A stretch of 64,000 nt of DNA, from positions 1,068,715-1,132,714 of the forward strand of contig VXAY01002384.1 of assembly GCA_013399855.1 (NCBI GenBank), written 5' to 3'. Positions 22,891 through 36,883 of the stretch are shown piece by piece. Source of the DNA: Oxyruncus cristatus. Lineage: Eukaryota; Chordata; Aves; Passeriformes; Cotingidae. The position numbers were made by a program, and so were the translations under genes. Each line of letters starts with the position of its first letter. The stretch's first letter is position 1. The notes under the pieces are model-generated. The model saw only the letters and a list, made by a program, of their open reading frames with translations, had not been told where the DNA came from and did not search any database.

Positions 22891-25495
22891 GTAAGACCAC
22901 TGTCACAGTCCCAGAGCTCAGGGCTGCAAATTAGCAAGGTTTTAACTTTGCTCCAAATATCATGCTAGCTCATTTTCATTAGGAAAAAGGTGGGGGGAGG
23001 AGAATGGGACAAAGTACCTATTGGCAAAGCACATTGTAATTGTTTAAGCAGGCCCCACAAGTCATGCATTTCAATTATTTGTTCAAAGCTGTCTGCAATT
23101 AAGAGTTGCAAACAAGGTTTTTGAATGCAAAGTCAGACAATTAAAATGTTTCATGAGTGCCTTAGAGAGAGAAGTTCTGAATTAGCACTTGGAATACGCA
23201 AGACCTCTTGTTTCCTAATCTCCTTTCCCTTTTACTCTGTGGAAGAGGGAGACGTATATTTTTCCCAGAATTTTTTTCTTTAAGCCGGGCTGATCCTGGG
23301 GATGATTGGATCATCCTGGTCTTTGACTTGTACATTTGAATGCCCTTTGCTCCTTGAGAGATCATCCTTCTTGCTTCATAATGGTCCAGGTGCAAAACAA
23401 CTTTGCCAGGTCGGGCTTATTCTCCAAGGGGGATCGTAAATCACTTGAAGCATCTCTCCCTCGAACACCCGACACACACACCCCCTGCCCCCCAGTTCTC
23501 CTTCCTTCCCCTTTGAAGAGGCACAACTATTTCAGCTGGGGATTTGTGGTGCTCGGGCGCTGAGTGCAAGCTCTGGGCTGGGTAAGGTAACAACAAGATG
23601 TGGGAGCAGGGGTGGGTTGGTCTGTTAGTGGCAGTTCTGTGGATGGTGGTGTCCCGTCTGCTGGTGGTGAGCAGGGGCAAGTCCTTCCCACGGGAAGGAC
23701 TCACTTCTTTCTCTTTAACCATGAAAAACAGGCTTCACTTCAATTCTGTGACTCCCTACTCCTTTCAGGAGAACGGTGCTGCTCAGGGTTGGGTTTTTCC
23801 TTGCTAATGCCATTTGAATGCTGGTTGTTTGCATTTAGAACTCGCAGTTTGGGAGTTTGTTAGGCTTTTTTTTTTTTTTTTCTTCCCCTGCTTTACATGA
23901 TCAGAAGTCCAGCACTTGAAAGCGTTTGACAGTCCCTTTCACCCCCCTCGTGGTGTCTGTCACGGAATCATTTTTAATGGCAATCTTTTTGATGCAAACA
24001 AGTGCAAACTCCTGCACGGCATTAGATACACTTTGTTTTGTGCAGGTAAAGGTGAGAACCTGCATCAATTTGAAGAAAAGCCCAGCTGGGTACTGAACTG
24101 CAGAAGGAAACGTCAGGGTAACTAATGGCTGTCAGAAAAGCAAAGACTGCACGGCTTGTGTGTGACACACAGATTCGGTTGTCATTGAACTTTGCTGGGA
24201 TTTGATTACTATCTAACAACCTAATTTGTGTGGCCCCGTAGTCTGTGTTCTGCTTTGCTGGAGTGGGAGCTGAGAGTACATAACAAGGCAGTTTGCTACT
24301 GCTAAGGCTGAGTGATAAAGTTTATTCTGCTGCTTAGGATGCAGGGGTAGAGCAAGCAGAGTAGGAGGAGCAGGTTGAAGGGGGGCTGCCAGAGCAGAGG
24401 GAGCTCTGCTGTTACAGTTGTCTCTGCTGATTCTCTGCTTTGAGTATCAGGGTGTCCTGCTGCACCAGAGTTGGCCTTTCAAGGAAGAGCAGAGTGAGAC
24501 ATATGGTGACTTGGGACAAAAAACACTCCTTGTCCTGAGGGTGTGACTGTTCATGGTCTTTGTTGGGTTGGTGCTTCTTTTTTTTCGTTTCTGTCCTCTT
24601 GTTTTTGGATTGTGGGTTTTTTTCCCCAGTTAATTAGCAATCAGTTCCTAGTTTAATGAATCAGGGACTCTTGCTGGAAATTCAGGAGTCAACTCACTAT
24701 GCGGAGCTTAGACTGGCTATTGTGCAAACTTTAACACTTCTTGGGTACTGCTGAGAACAGCAGTGATTTCCTCCTGAAGAGTGTGTGTTTAAGGACAGAT
24801 AGAAGTCATGGAGGGCAACCAAAGCCGGCCATTATTTGTGATGGAGGAAATTACTATTTTTTGCTGGAGTACTTGTACACAACATCATTCTCAGCTGCTC
24901 ACCACTTTGTGTTTTCTCTAATGGCAGAGGTTTCTGGCTATCTTCAAGTGCAACTGCTTCTTCTTTACTTAATAAACTGTGAAGTGGGAAATCTGTGACT
25001 GAGATCAGAGAGAGTAGTCCCAGACACATAGGCTGGAGATGAGCTGTGACTACAACACCAAGTCCTGCATGTGCATGTTTTCCAAGTTCTCTCTCTGGCA
25101 GTGTCAAACATTCGTGCTATCATGATTTTGCAGGAAACTGAGCCCATAAAGACAGTGTTTTGTCTCGGGCAGCAATGTCACTGTGGCAAGCTGGAGTTTC
25201 CCAGGAGCTGGCAAGGTGCCTCTCCCTGAGGTCCTGCATCTTTCCTGGTAGAGTACCACAGTGAACACAAGCGACCTTTACCAGAGTTTCAAGCAAAAGT
25301 GGTAACTCTTTTTCTTCAGTGTGTCAGAAGCAACTACAGAAATTAAGGGAATAGGCAAAAGATTTAAATGTGCATATCAAGTATGACTTTCACTGGCCTC
25401 AAAGTTACTTGGACATTGTCTCTACTGTGCATCTGGTGCCAGGAAGAAAGTTTGTCCATGGATGAAGACAGCACAAGCTCCTTTGACTACCCAGG
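22891..25495. other. Unique non-coding sequence
   Basis: No supported gene. A T-run lies at about 23866-23881. Open frames at 23162-23863 and 24741-25147 lack domains. TTTTGTGCAG|GTAAAG near 24044 reads as both acceptor and donor and defines no exon. Confidence 0.4.
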
Positions 25496-26057
25496 TGTGC
25501 TGGTTTGGGCTGGGGTAGAGTTAATTTTCTTCCCACTGGCTGGAATGGGGCTGGTTTGGATTTGAGCTGAACACGGTGATGGTGATAGAGATGCCTTTGT
25601 TATTGCTGAGCAGGACTTGCACGGAGCCAAGGCCTCTCCTGCTGTTCTGGCAAGGAAGTTGGGGATGAACAGAAGGTTGGAAGGAGACACAGCCAGGACA
25701 GGTGACCCCAGCTGACCAAAGGGCTGCTCCAGACCGTGGGACACCATGCTCAGCATATAAAGTGGGGGACAGAAGGAGGAAGGGGGGGACATTTGGAGAG
25801 GTGATGTTTGGCTTCCCAAGTCACCATCACACGTGAAGGGGCCCTGCTCTCCTGGAGAGGCTCAGCACCTGCCTGTCCCTGGGAAGCAGTGAATTGACTC
25901 CTTGTTTTGCTTTGCTTTCCCTATTAAACTGAATTTATCTCAGCCCATGGGTTTTCTGGCTTTTCCCCTCCCGATTCTCTCCCCTCCTGCAGGTGGGGGA
26001 GTGCGGGAGCGGCTGCCGGGGCCGGGCTGGGGCTGGGGCTGGGGCTGGACCACGACA
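25496..26057 (+). mobile_element. Solo LTR of an avian endogenous retrovirus
   Basis: The 562-bp segment begins TGTGCTGGTTTGGGCTGGGG and ends CCACGACA, matching from memory a common avian LTR family with TG...CA ends. The inner order is as expected: U3, a TATA box (TATAAA, 25756-25761) in GCTCAGCATATAAAG, a C/G-rich R region, a poly(A) signal (ATTAAA, 25923-25928), and U5 to the end. The flanks hold no gag, pol or env, so it is a solo LTR left by recombination between two LTRs. I could not see a target-site duplication. Near its 3' end a GGGGCT unit is tandemly expanded. The open frames on both strands here are not genes. Class (ERVK- or ERVL-like) unassigned. Confidence 0.85.
26017..26048 (+). 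repeat. GGGGCT tandem (G-quadruplex motif) in the LTR 3' end
   Basis: A run of G3-4 blocks separated by CC or CT, with GGGGCT repeated three to four times, lies just before the LTR terminus. It fits the G-quadruplex pattern (at least four G-runs of three or more with short loops). Probably a local slippage expansion. Confidence 0.7.
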
Positions 26058-29000
26058 ATGGCCAATGGAACTTCTAAAGGACAGCAGCTCACTGGCCACT
26101 GATGTCTTAATAACTAAAAAGACCAGTTTGGACAGTACTAGGGTGAAGGGCTGGTTTCCAGAGCATGGAGCTTAGCAAACGCTGCTTGTGCTGAACGTGT
26201 CACCCAGCACTGCAGTCAGGATCCATCACCAGTCTTATCACATATGATGGTTTTGCCAGGCATGTCTGTCTGCCAGGGATACAAAAGCTAGAGGCCTAAA
26301 TTTTTTCAGTGCAGAGAACTTAAATGGGCATAACTCCTCCAGCCTCACCCCAGAGAGGACTGAATTTCAATCAGAAGACAGTTCTGCATGAATCTGGAAT
26401 AAACCCCACAATTAGTAGATTAATGGCCCTCAGCAGGAGAGTACCTGCAGTGCTGTGCTGGGGTGGGGCAGTTTGTATTCTGTGGGTTGGCAGTATCCAC
26501 TGAATGCCTCCCTTTGTGCTGTGCTTCACCTGCTCTGCTGCTGCCCTGTCCAAGCTGTGTGCCCTGTCCCGGTGCCTCTGCTGGAGAGCTCTGTCACTGG
26601 GGGCCAGGAAAGGGCCGTTCCTTCTGTCCCCTCACACCTTTCCAGAGCAATGCCATGGTCACTTCCAGCACATTAATTAGAAGCAATTCTGGTCAGATGC
26701 ATGACCACACTCGGCTCTTTAGATCTTCATATCGCTGTGCAAACATTACCTAATTAATCTCTCCAGAAGAGACGGAAGGGTAGGTGGGAGTTTTTACTGT
26801 CAGCGAGGGAGTGTTTCTGAGGCACTGCTCTCTGTCAACAGCTCCTGACCCAGCCCGTGCTGGCTGGGTGGCTAATCAGGCAGATTGGTGGTATCCAGAA
26901 CAGTTAATCACCTGGGACAGCTGCCTGCTTTCCCTACCACCCCTTTGTTGCTCCAGTAAAATGGGATTATTCGAGTATTGTTTTCAAATGTATGGGGCTG
27001 TGAATTTCCAGTGTGACAAGAATGACTGTCTCAAAATTGGTAGGCTTTGTTTGGAAGGCAGTGAGTGTAAATCTGGCCTTTTCTTGCGTGCAGCACTGCC
27101 CCCAGAGGCCCTGATCCCCCACCTGCAGGGCACGGCTTCAGCTGAACTCGGGATCCCCAACGCAAGTACTTGTCCTGCTTATCCAGTGCAGAGAGGGGAC
27201 ACTGCAAGGGTTTCCAGCTGGGGACAGACACATCAGTTGAACCTCACTGCTCTGCAGGACTTTCATTCGGTTTTTCCTCTGGATGCAAAGCCCAGAGTCT
27301 TTGGTTTTTTGTGGTTTCCTCTCTGTTTTTGTTTTCCATGTCCTCGTGTCCCTAGGAAAGCACCACTCCTGGGGAAGCAGGGACGGGCTATTGAAAGCGC
27401 TTTCAAAGCTTTGCTGGTGCTGTGAGTTTTTGCACTTGAGTGAGCAAGGCCTTCCTCACCTTGTAAAAGGGAAGTAGCACATTCAGTGGTGAACTTTGCA
27501 AATAACAGGGCCAAATGCCGAGGAGCAGCTGCACCTTTAGGTGCCTTTGTCCTGGGAGCAGACCTAGAGGAGAAAGCCATGAAAGTCTCACTTATCTGTT
27601 TATCTAGCTTGCAGCAGTCTGATGCCTTCTGCCACCTTTACTGATAATGGTCCCTTTGAAGTTGAGAACAAGTGTGAATTTATGGTTTTGTAAAGACTGG
27701 ATTCCAGAACAGGTCATAAATTACCTTGTTAGACAAAGGCTTCTGGGGGAACAATATTGCCTTGCAATCCCTCACTGTGTCATTATCCTGATGCGTTTCT
27801 AGCATGGCAAATAATTGACCAGAATGATATGCTGGCCAGTTCTCCAGGCAAGCTTTGAAATTGTTTGTGTAAACTCTTCTGGCAAGAAGAGCAAATTATA
27901 TAGCTATAGTGAATTCTCATCATTACTCTTAAAATGAGCCTCGCATGCAGGCCATTGTTAATATTCTCTAGCCAAAGAAAATGAGGATCTTTATTTGGTT
28001 GAAGTAACATTTGTCTTATTTGCTGCTGTTTCTTCTTAAAAATCAAAGCATTTTGAAATGTCAAATGCCCATTTCAGGCCTTCTCAGGACGTGAGAGTAA
28101 ACAGCAAAATGATGCAGGAGAAGTAGTGAATGCACATCTCAGCTGTGCATGACTGGGTAATCCTGAAGATTTCCTGCTCTAGGGAGGGCAGAACCTGAGC
28201 TGCCCCGCAGCAAAGCTCCGGGTCAGGAAGGAAGGCATGGCACAGCCAGGAGGTCTGTGCTCAGAACCAGTGCCTGTCCTTGGTACCCTTCTGCTTTACT
28301 GAGCTCGAGCAAAAAGGGAGTTTGCACTCAGAGTGTAAAGCCAGTGGGTTTTTTGTGTTAAGGAGGGATGCTTAAAATAGTTTATAGTGTGTATTTGGAT
28401 GTCATAGTGACACTTCTCTAACAGCAAAAACACCTAAACCCCATTGCTTTCCTTGGGAAATAGTGATCTTTTGGTGGAGGGAGACAGAAAACCGGTAGCA
28501 TCATCATGATGCCCGTGGGATTTGTACCAGAGCTGCCTTATTTTCCCTCTGGTGTGTGAGCCAGCTTTGTCAGGATTTATCTGTGATTTATCACTTTCAA
28601 AAGTTGCCTGGTGTACAGTCATTTTGAAAGTCCCCTTTAGATATGTAATTATGATTTTACCACCTTAAAAAAAAAAATCTGACTCCTGTCTGCTTCACTA
28701 AAGAATTCCAGAATTCCAAAGCAGGCACGGAGACCCCTGCCTTTCTGAGCACTTGAATTTCACCCTTACTGTCCCTATGAGCTGGACTTCCCAGGGCACC
28801 TGTGGCTCTACACTGAGTTGTTGGTTGAGCATATTTAGATGCACTTGTCTGTAGCACGGCACAAAGTGATTCCTTCAAGAGAAAATTAAACTGCAGCATC
28901 TCCCAATCACAGTATTTTTATTTTATATTTGTTTAGCTTATGTTTGTATATATATAACTATTTGTAAATATTTACTGTTAGATACCTAAAGAAACAGATG

Positions 29001-32000
29001 AAGTTATGTGCCCGTCTTAGGCCAACCCAAAATTTAGGTCCATCTCGTCCTTCAGGTGGGGTTTGGAGCTTTCCTTGCTTTCTCAAGTGCACATTGCTCT
29101 CACACTGCAGAGCTAAAGAGCAGCCGTGCTGCAGTCCTGTGTTTGGGGAGTGCTGAGGCATCTGTGTAAGGATTCAGGGCTGCCCTGGCACCCAGCTCTG
29201 CTCTGGTCCCTCTCTTCCCCGAGCCTGCAGTGCTGCCGGGCTGCTCTTGTCATCTTGACTAAAAAGTGGCAAAAAACCCCTGGTTGGAAATACCCTTGGT
29301 GTGGAAGGCTCAAACACAATGCTGCATTTTGCTGTTGAGTTTTCCCTTCCCAGTCCTCAGCTGTCTTCCGACAGACTGTGAGCTCACTGGGAGTGGTGAC
29401 TCCATTGCTGCCAGCTCTGTGAGCTGTTGGGAAGTAAGAAATGGCTGAGCCTTGTCTGCACAACTCTTGCTGAGGGTTGGAGAGGAACTGTGCGTGAAGG
29501 GAAAAGCAGATAGACAAACAATCCCTGACACAGACATAGAGGGTGTGAAAACACCACGTGCACATGTTCCAAAAATTCCTATTGAATTATATTCACTCAC
29601 TGGATAAATAGGTGACTCTCCAGCACAAAAGCTTTCAAAGCCTTCCTGAGGCATTGGGTTGGATGGCTCCTGTGTGCCAGCACTTTCTGATGTCCCAGAA
29701 TAAGGCATGTCTTGATGTATGACACACAGTCAGAAATTTGGAAATAATAGATTACATCAATTCCCTTTGACAGTTTGGTTTCTGTCCACTCCGTACAGAT
29801 TTTGACAGATAATTAGCAGGGCAGATACAGTACATTTGAGGAGCAAAGGCTCCTACAACCTGTGGACAGCTAGTTTGCCATAAAAGGCAGAATACGCTGT
29901 TAAAAGAAACTGCAAAAAGTTAGATTGCTGGAACTTTGACACTTGTGGAAAGAGATCATAGGAAAAGGTTGAATTGGCTTTAAGGCAGGACCCTAACAAA
30001 TGGTAATGCAGTTGTACAGTGTGTGGGATGAAGTGGTAACCTTGTTATTTTATCTAAGAAAAGGCACACTCTCGAGAAGCAGCACGGGAGACTGTTGATA
30101 CTGGAACAATTAGAGCAGGGAGACACAACTGGAGTGCAAAGATACCAGTAAACCTCAGTAAACCTCTCACTGAAGTGTTTGTTTCCTTCAGCAAAGCTCA
30201 ATAGATCCTTTAATGCTCGATCTGCAGAATCATTTGCTGTTAGTTTTTACCTTGAATCTGTTTTCTTAATTGTATTTTCTTGCTTGCTGCTGATATTGTC
30301 ATCTGTGGTACACAAAATACAGAGCACAAGTTCACATGGTTCACAATTCTGAGTCAACAAAACTTCTGTCTTCAGAGTCTGCTCAGTCAGTGGGAGCTAC
30401 AGGTGTGGGAACCTGTAGTGGGAACCTTTATCCCTGCTGGATAAAGGCAGCTGGGACCCAGCTGTGGTGTCACCAAGAGCCATCAGAGTCCCTGCAGCTC
30501 TGCAGGGCTTTCCTGTGACATGAGAGTGTTGTGGGTGGGAGAGGTTTTATTTTTCTTCGTGTTTCTCCTGTTTCCAAAGGCCGGCCAACATTCACGAAGC
30601 AGGTTGTCCTCTCGGTGTCATTAGTCACATAAATGTAGCAGGTCTTACTTTGTGTCATGTTGGGGGAAAAGTGGTGACAAATTTCAGTGAAAGGCTTCTG
30701 GAAATAATCTTCTAGGTCATTCTATAATGACCTTAAAAACGAAATGCCAACCTGAGACTCAAATTTTGCAACTGACTGTGACATGAGAGTGTAATTTTTA
30801 AAATTTTTGTATACATATTATTTTTAGTTTGTGACTTATTTCCTCACTACCTTGAAAGGGAAATCTTTTAATGTCGATAAACCTGGATTTGATTTTTTTT
30901 AATCTGATCTCTAGCCATTATAAAAGTTAAGCAAAATGAACGATTGGTGCTTGTACTCTGTGTGCTGCAAGTCCAAAGAACTGTTGCACAAACACAGACC
31001 AAGCAATTGCAAGAGGAAAGGGAAAGAATGAAATTATGGAGACAGGATATGCCAGGCAACGCAAAAGCTTGTGCAGCTCCTGTAATTGGGGCACAGGGTT
31101 GCTGATTACTCAGAGCAGAATCAAATTTCTGAGCTCATATTCTGCTCAATTAAGTTCCAGCCCTAGACAGGCCTATCTAGAAAATGCCCCAGTAACTGTG
31201 ACAGAGCTCAAGGGGAGGGAGTCAGGAGGCATTTTAAAGGGTTCATCAAGGGAGCTGTACAGCCCTTGTGTGTTGTGTTGGTGTCAATGAACAGTTAAAG
31301 ATTTTACTGTAAAATTATTGTTCTCCAAATTTACTGTGTGCTAATGACAGCCTTAATTTTTGTCCCAGCGCTGCTGCGTTGTTGGAGCTTGCAAACCACT
31401 GCAGGTATTAAGAAGGTAAAACTGAGGTCAACCCAAGCGTTATTGCTGTTTGACAACACTCTTGCTGGAAAGTTAGGAACTTGTAGTGTGCCATGCAGAC
31501 TTCTGTGTGATGAATGTCAGCAATAACGAGGCTGAGCAGCCGTGTAGCCTTGTCAATACACGCCAGACACATATCGTTTGTTTTATTACAGATACAGCCT
31601 TTGATCTCTCTCATGTTTGAAGACTTGATTAGGCCCATCTTGTTAAAGACGTAGCACATGAAAGCTGGGAATTGGTTCCTTTAATAGCAAAGCTCTTGAG
31701 AAAGAGCTCCTCAAATTAAAGAGTAGAAAACGCTTCCTAAGGGCTGTGTAAACCTTCCCACACTCAGTATGAAACGTATTTGCAAATGTTTCTGTGCCAA
31801 AATGATGTTTCTTCAGCAGCCTTTCAGCGGTGCTCAGAATTCTGGATTTGCCTTTTGGGGAGTTGTTTTCAGACCTGTGTGTGCAGCGAAGCATGAGGGG
31901 GCTGTGTGTACTGGGTGCTCGTGCAGGGCAAGGACACCACAGACCAGAGCACGAGTCTCAGCAGTGACACTGGAAAATGCTGCTGTACACACTTGGCTCC

Positions 32001-35000
32001 CTTAAGTCTCTGTTAGTGTGTGTGACTCGAATTCCAAACCCTTTGGCACTTGGTCATGGTTATCTTGGTCAGAGAAGGAGCAGTGTAGCTCCTGGTGTTT
32101 CTCCTCTGTGGGTTATTCCACCACTGACAAAACACACGCAAGGTTTGGTTGGTGAGTTCTGAACAGCCACGTTAAAATGTAACTTAATGCTGTTCCCAGC
32201 TACTCCATTTATTCAGTGTTAACTGCGTTTCCTTCTTTGGTCCAGGCCCTTCCAGTGTAAGGCAGGAATAAATTTATGCGTAGAATAAGAAATAATGATT
32301 AGCTTGAAAATATAATTTCTGTATGAACAAAAGAAGGGCTTTATTATCACACTTTTGTATTGTTACTTTTCCTGTTGCTTGGTTACCGGGTCATACAGAA
32401 ACTACATCCCGAAGAGAACGTACGTTAATTACCAGCTATTCCTAAATCAGCAATTAAAAGCTCACCTCCACATTTTCTATATGTTTTACGTTCTGGAAGT
32501 AGCGGCAGAAAGGAAGAAAATGCTTTATTTGTGCTCCCCACCCTGCCAAGAAAGTGGACTCAAGGTAATGGTCAACCTTGCCCAAAGCAGTTCTTGCAAC
32601 ACTCTTGGATAAACATTTTCCAGCAGCTGCCTATGAAGTCCAGGTTTGGAATGGCTTTGTGTGGAAGTAGCCGAGAGCCTTCCTGCCTCATTTGTTCTCA
32701 AAGTCACATTTCATCTCCGTGTGTGCTGTGGTGGTGGCAATCACTGTAGAATTAGACGAAGTCTTTACCTCAGCCATGATAACTAATAACATGGTTTATT
32801 TTTCACCCCAGCAGAGGTTTTGTGTCACTCCTGAACCCGTTACTTGCTTCCAGCAAGTGACCCTCACCTTGACTGAGACACTCAGGTCAGCTCTTGCTTT
32901 GTTAAAGCCATCTAATTATGCTGAGCCCAATCCTGTGCCTCTGTTCTGCTGCGTGGTGGCCGCTCTTGTGCAGGACAAGCAGCTGCTTGGGAGGTGCCCC
33001 ATTCCCACCACTCCCTGGCAGCTCCCGCTGGGCACTGGGAGCTGGGCTTTGTCCTGCACCTTCCAGGCTGCTCTGCCACTGCTGCAGCTTTGATCCCTCC
33101 TGGGCTCACTTTGAGTAATATGGTAGCGTTTAATTATATTAAGTTGTATATTTTGCTGGGTATAAATAAATAAATCTTCACAACATCATATATTTTAATA
33201 ATGCAATGTGTGCTGTCCACCAGTTTACACAGAGGAAAGTGTTAAGGCCTCAGAAGGCCTCAGATTTGATTACTGAGATTTAGATTATATTCTTAATCCC
33301 ATGTCTGTTAATCCTGTTTCTTGATTTATTGGCTGCTCACATCCATGGATGCATTTAATTACCCAAAATCTCACAAGGATGTTCTAAAAAACTCAATTGT
33401 TAATGTTTGCTGGACACATAACTAATTATTGTTTTTAGTTAGTTCACTTGCAATTCTGGAAGAAAGTTTAGCAAAAAAATGTTTGCAGTAAACACAATAT
33501 TTTATTTTGCAAGTTCCACGATTATTTTTAATTATCCTAGGATAAAAATGTGAAAAATTTGAAATAAAAAGTTTCTGTGTAAAGAAAAGGAAAGGCACCA
33601 TACTTAAGAAAAAAAAATTTAAAAATGGACATTCTATGTTAAGAAAATATTGAATTTAAACCTGAATTTTATTTTAAAGTATTTGTCTCTAGTCATACCC
33701 TTTCCCAAGCTTAACATGACTTCACGAAATGTTGTTGAGCTACCAAAATAATATTCTTGCTAATAATTAGAGAAAAAAAAAAGCGCCAAACAACAAAACA
33801 GAGTTCAGTGAAAACAGTTGCCTGATGTTTCTGGCTTTTGGTGTGATGGATTTTCCAAGACATGGAAATGCATTTTTAGCAACACAGATAACTGTCAGTA
33901 GATGGAGAATATATAATGTGCTGCAAATATGAAGGTCAAAGGGTTAATGACTCTCATGCACATTGTGGTGGAAGAGAGCAGGGGAGGGGAATTGGGAGGA
34001 GGATGAGGTGGCACACACTACCTGCACGACTGTTCTCCTTCCCTGGTAAAATAAAAAGTGGGGTTTAACACTCCTGCGAAGAAAAGACAAAAAGGGAGAA
34101 GAAATAAACACAGAAAGAATATTAAAATCATCTTTCATTTTTTAATTGCTGAGTTGCTGCCCAACAAAACCATTTGAGGTACCCACTGGAAAAAAAAAAA
34201 AAAAAGAGCCCCAGAGGATTTAACATCTGTGGGGAGTTCTCGTTTTCTTGAAAATGAAAGAAATCCTCTTGAAAATTTCGGGGTTATGAAAATTTAATTT
34301 GGGCAGAGCAAGTTGTCACTAGCTAACTTATTCATTAAAACTTGGTGTGCCCCCGTGTGAGCTCCCTTAGTCTGCACTTGCCTGGGCTCTCCGGGGTTTC
34401 GTGCCGTTCCTCCATCGGGCTGGTGGGACTGGAGATGTTCGGCTGCCTGTGGGATTCTTGACTGATGATGTCAACTCCTTGTGAAAGTCTCTCAGATGCT
34501 GCAGTTTTAAGGTTCTTAAGGGCCTATTTTTCTCTGGCCTTGGGGGTGGGGGGATTAGTTTTCCCTGTACTTTGAGAGTGGAGATTTGCAGCGTCTGAAT
34601 GTTGCATTCGAACCCTTGTGTTAGACAAGGACAGGTTTGTTGAGGGCTTTTATCTGTGGGTTTGCATTGATGATAATTTGATTACCAAGGACAATGATAG
34701 GATGGAAAATAACTCTGTATGTTCTACTAGGTGGCAATTCTGTGGTTTGTGGGGGATTTCTGTTTTCCTTGTGGTATCAGCAGTGAGGGGTGTAGGAAAG
34801 TGGAAAGGGAAAGAAGTAGCTTAATGTAAACTGTGTGTTTGAATAAATGTTTGCCCACAGGAGCACAAATATTTCTAACTTTTCTAGTCTATTTTTTTTA
34901 TATATTAAGAACACGGGGTCTTCCTGCATCATTAGCTTTATATCTATTTACAAATAATAAAAATCTTCGTTTAGAGGAGGTTTGTGATAATGAATTCTTT

Positions 35001-36883
35001 ATACCATGTTACTCTTTTTAATAAACAGGAATATGAAAGCTCTTGGAGTAAGACACTGTAATAATTGCATAATTGCAGTGGAGGGGTTGCCCTCCCAAGC
35101 ACCCTCCAGCCTAGGTAGGACCCAGATTCCAGACCCTGGCTGGCTGTTCCTTTGGTAAAGGCATGCAAAGTATTAGGCATGTCATTCCATCGGCTTGGAT
35201 TGCTTGCCTAGGGTTGTTTAAAAGCAGGTGCTAAGAATAGGTGCATCAGTGAAATGCTCTGTGATGAGGGTGATTTATGAGGGGAGGCTTAAGGAAAAAA
35301 GAAAATTATCTCAAGTCAGATGAACAAAGGGTGGCTGTAATTAAGCATGTATTAAACCGCAGCATCAGAGACTCTCCAGCCACTGACTTTTTGTTTGCTG
35401 TCTTCTGCTGATCCTGTTCTGCACTGGCTAGTTGTATTAAATCCACACAAAGGGGCATATTCTATGTTCTTACCAAGCTTTTTATAATGATCAAACTGGA
35501 ATGACCTTTAAAAAGCCAGATAATATTTTATTTACCTTTTTTCTCCCATTTACTGCTAAATGTTAATGAAGGTAAGAGATTCAAATCCTTGCAAATAAAA
35601 CATTTTAATTGACTTAAGTGTAACCATAACAGTAAATTGGCTACTTTATATGGAAAAGCTTTTCAATATTGTGGAAACACACTTGCACAGTCTGTCCATA
35701 GACTCAGAAATTAGTAGCAACCACTTCCTTTGTTTCCAATGACGGGGGGGTGGAGAATGTTTTGGGGATAGATTTCCCCCAGACAGGTTGCTGTAATCCA
35801 GTGCTGGTCGGGTGTTCCCCAGAGATGCCTCCACCGAAGCCCTTGCTGTTCCTCCCCAGTGTTAACCAGCTGCAGTCAGCCCTCACACCAGTCACAGTGG
35901 CCCAGGTTTCTCCTCCAGCTGTTCAGGCTACCCGCTCGTGTCCATCCCGCTGAGGTTCCCTCTCCTGTCCAGCAGCATCATCCAGCAGCGTTGCTGAGCT
36001 TGGCCCGCTGTTCCAGCTGGTCTGAACTTCATGGCATCAGTGCTTTCAGGTGAAATGGGCACTTTATTGCTGAATTGCTGTTAAATGGAAATAGATCAAA
36101 GGGCTAAACCGTGACACTCCCCTTCTCATCCTCCGAGCTGCTGGAGTGGGGTGCTGAGCTTCCCATCCCTCCGTGTGGGCTGGGGGGATGCTCCTTCCAG
36201 CTGCAGCAACCCCTTTGCCCTGTGTGTGCAGAGGATGGAGGGCAGTGGATGGAGGAGTCATAGGGTTTAATCTTGCCCTCTAAACCAGAACTGCCTGAGT
36301 GCAGCGGTGCCAGGAACCATCCTCCACTCTCTGAGCTGGGTCTGCAGCCTTGTCCTGGTTTGCTTGAAAACCAAAGTGAAAAGAGCAGTGGTTCAGATAC
36401 TGGAGGGACCTTGTGGACATGGCAGTGCAGGAGCAGTTGCTGCCACAGAGCAGCAACTGCCCTTTCTTGGCAGACCTTTCCAGGGGAACAAGCTCTGTGA
36501 GACTCGCATTTGCTCTGTGAGTCTTGGGGATCCTGGGGCCCTATGAGATGTGTTCTGTGTCAGAAAGAACAGACTGTTTGGAACAAGTCTCTGGAGACTC
36601 TTGTCCAGGAATATTTCTCATTGCTTTCTCATGTTCTGACTGGGGGGAGGATGGCACTGCAGAACTGGTGTTGCTGAGATTACCTTGGGTCACACAGTGC
36701 AGCCTGACACTTCAACAGCACCTGTAGGGACTGGTTATGCACTTACCTACCCTTAGGTGTTCTAAGCAGCAACATGCTGACTCCAGAAATAAAAGACCAA
36801 ATAAATTTGTGACTTTAGACCCATTTTAGTTTTGTTTTAACCAAAAGCCAAACATCTACTGATAAAGGCAGAATCAAGTCCTT
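26058..36883. other. Unique non-coding sequence
   Basis: No supported gene or recognisable repeat. The longest open frame (26784-27425, + strand, 213 codons) has no recognisable domain, signal peptide or splice context and looks like chance. Overlapping frames on both strands at 29110-29710 are also unsupported. The stretch 33120-33800 is strongly AT-rich with A-runs near 33610 and 33770. A run of about 16 A lies near 34190. A GC-richer patch at 35750-36550 holds only short frames. Confidence 0.4.

Noticed and set aside
26784..27425. 213-codon open frame on the + strand
   Set aside because: No recognisable domain, no signal or membrane layout consistent with a family, no splice context, and mixed composition; long chance frames are expected in GC-richer patches.
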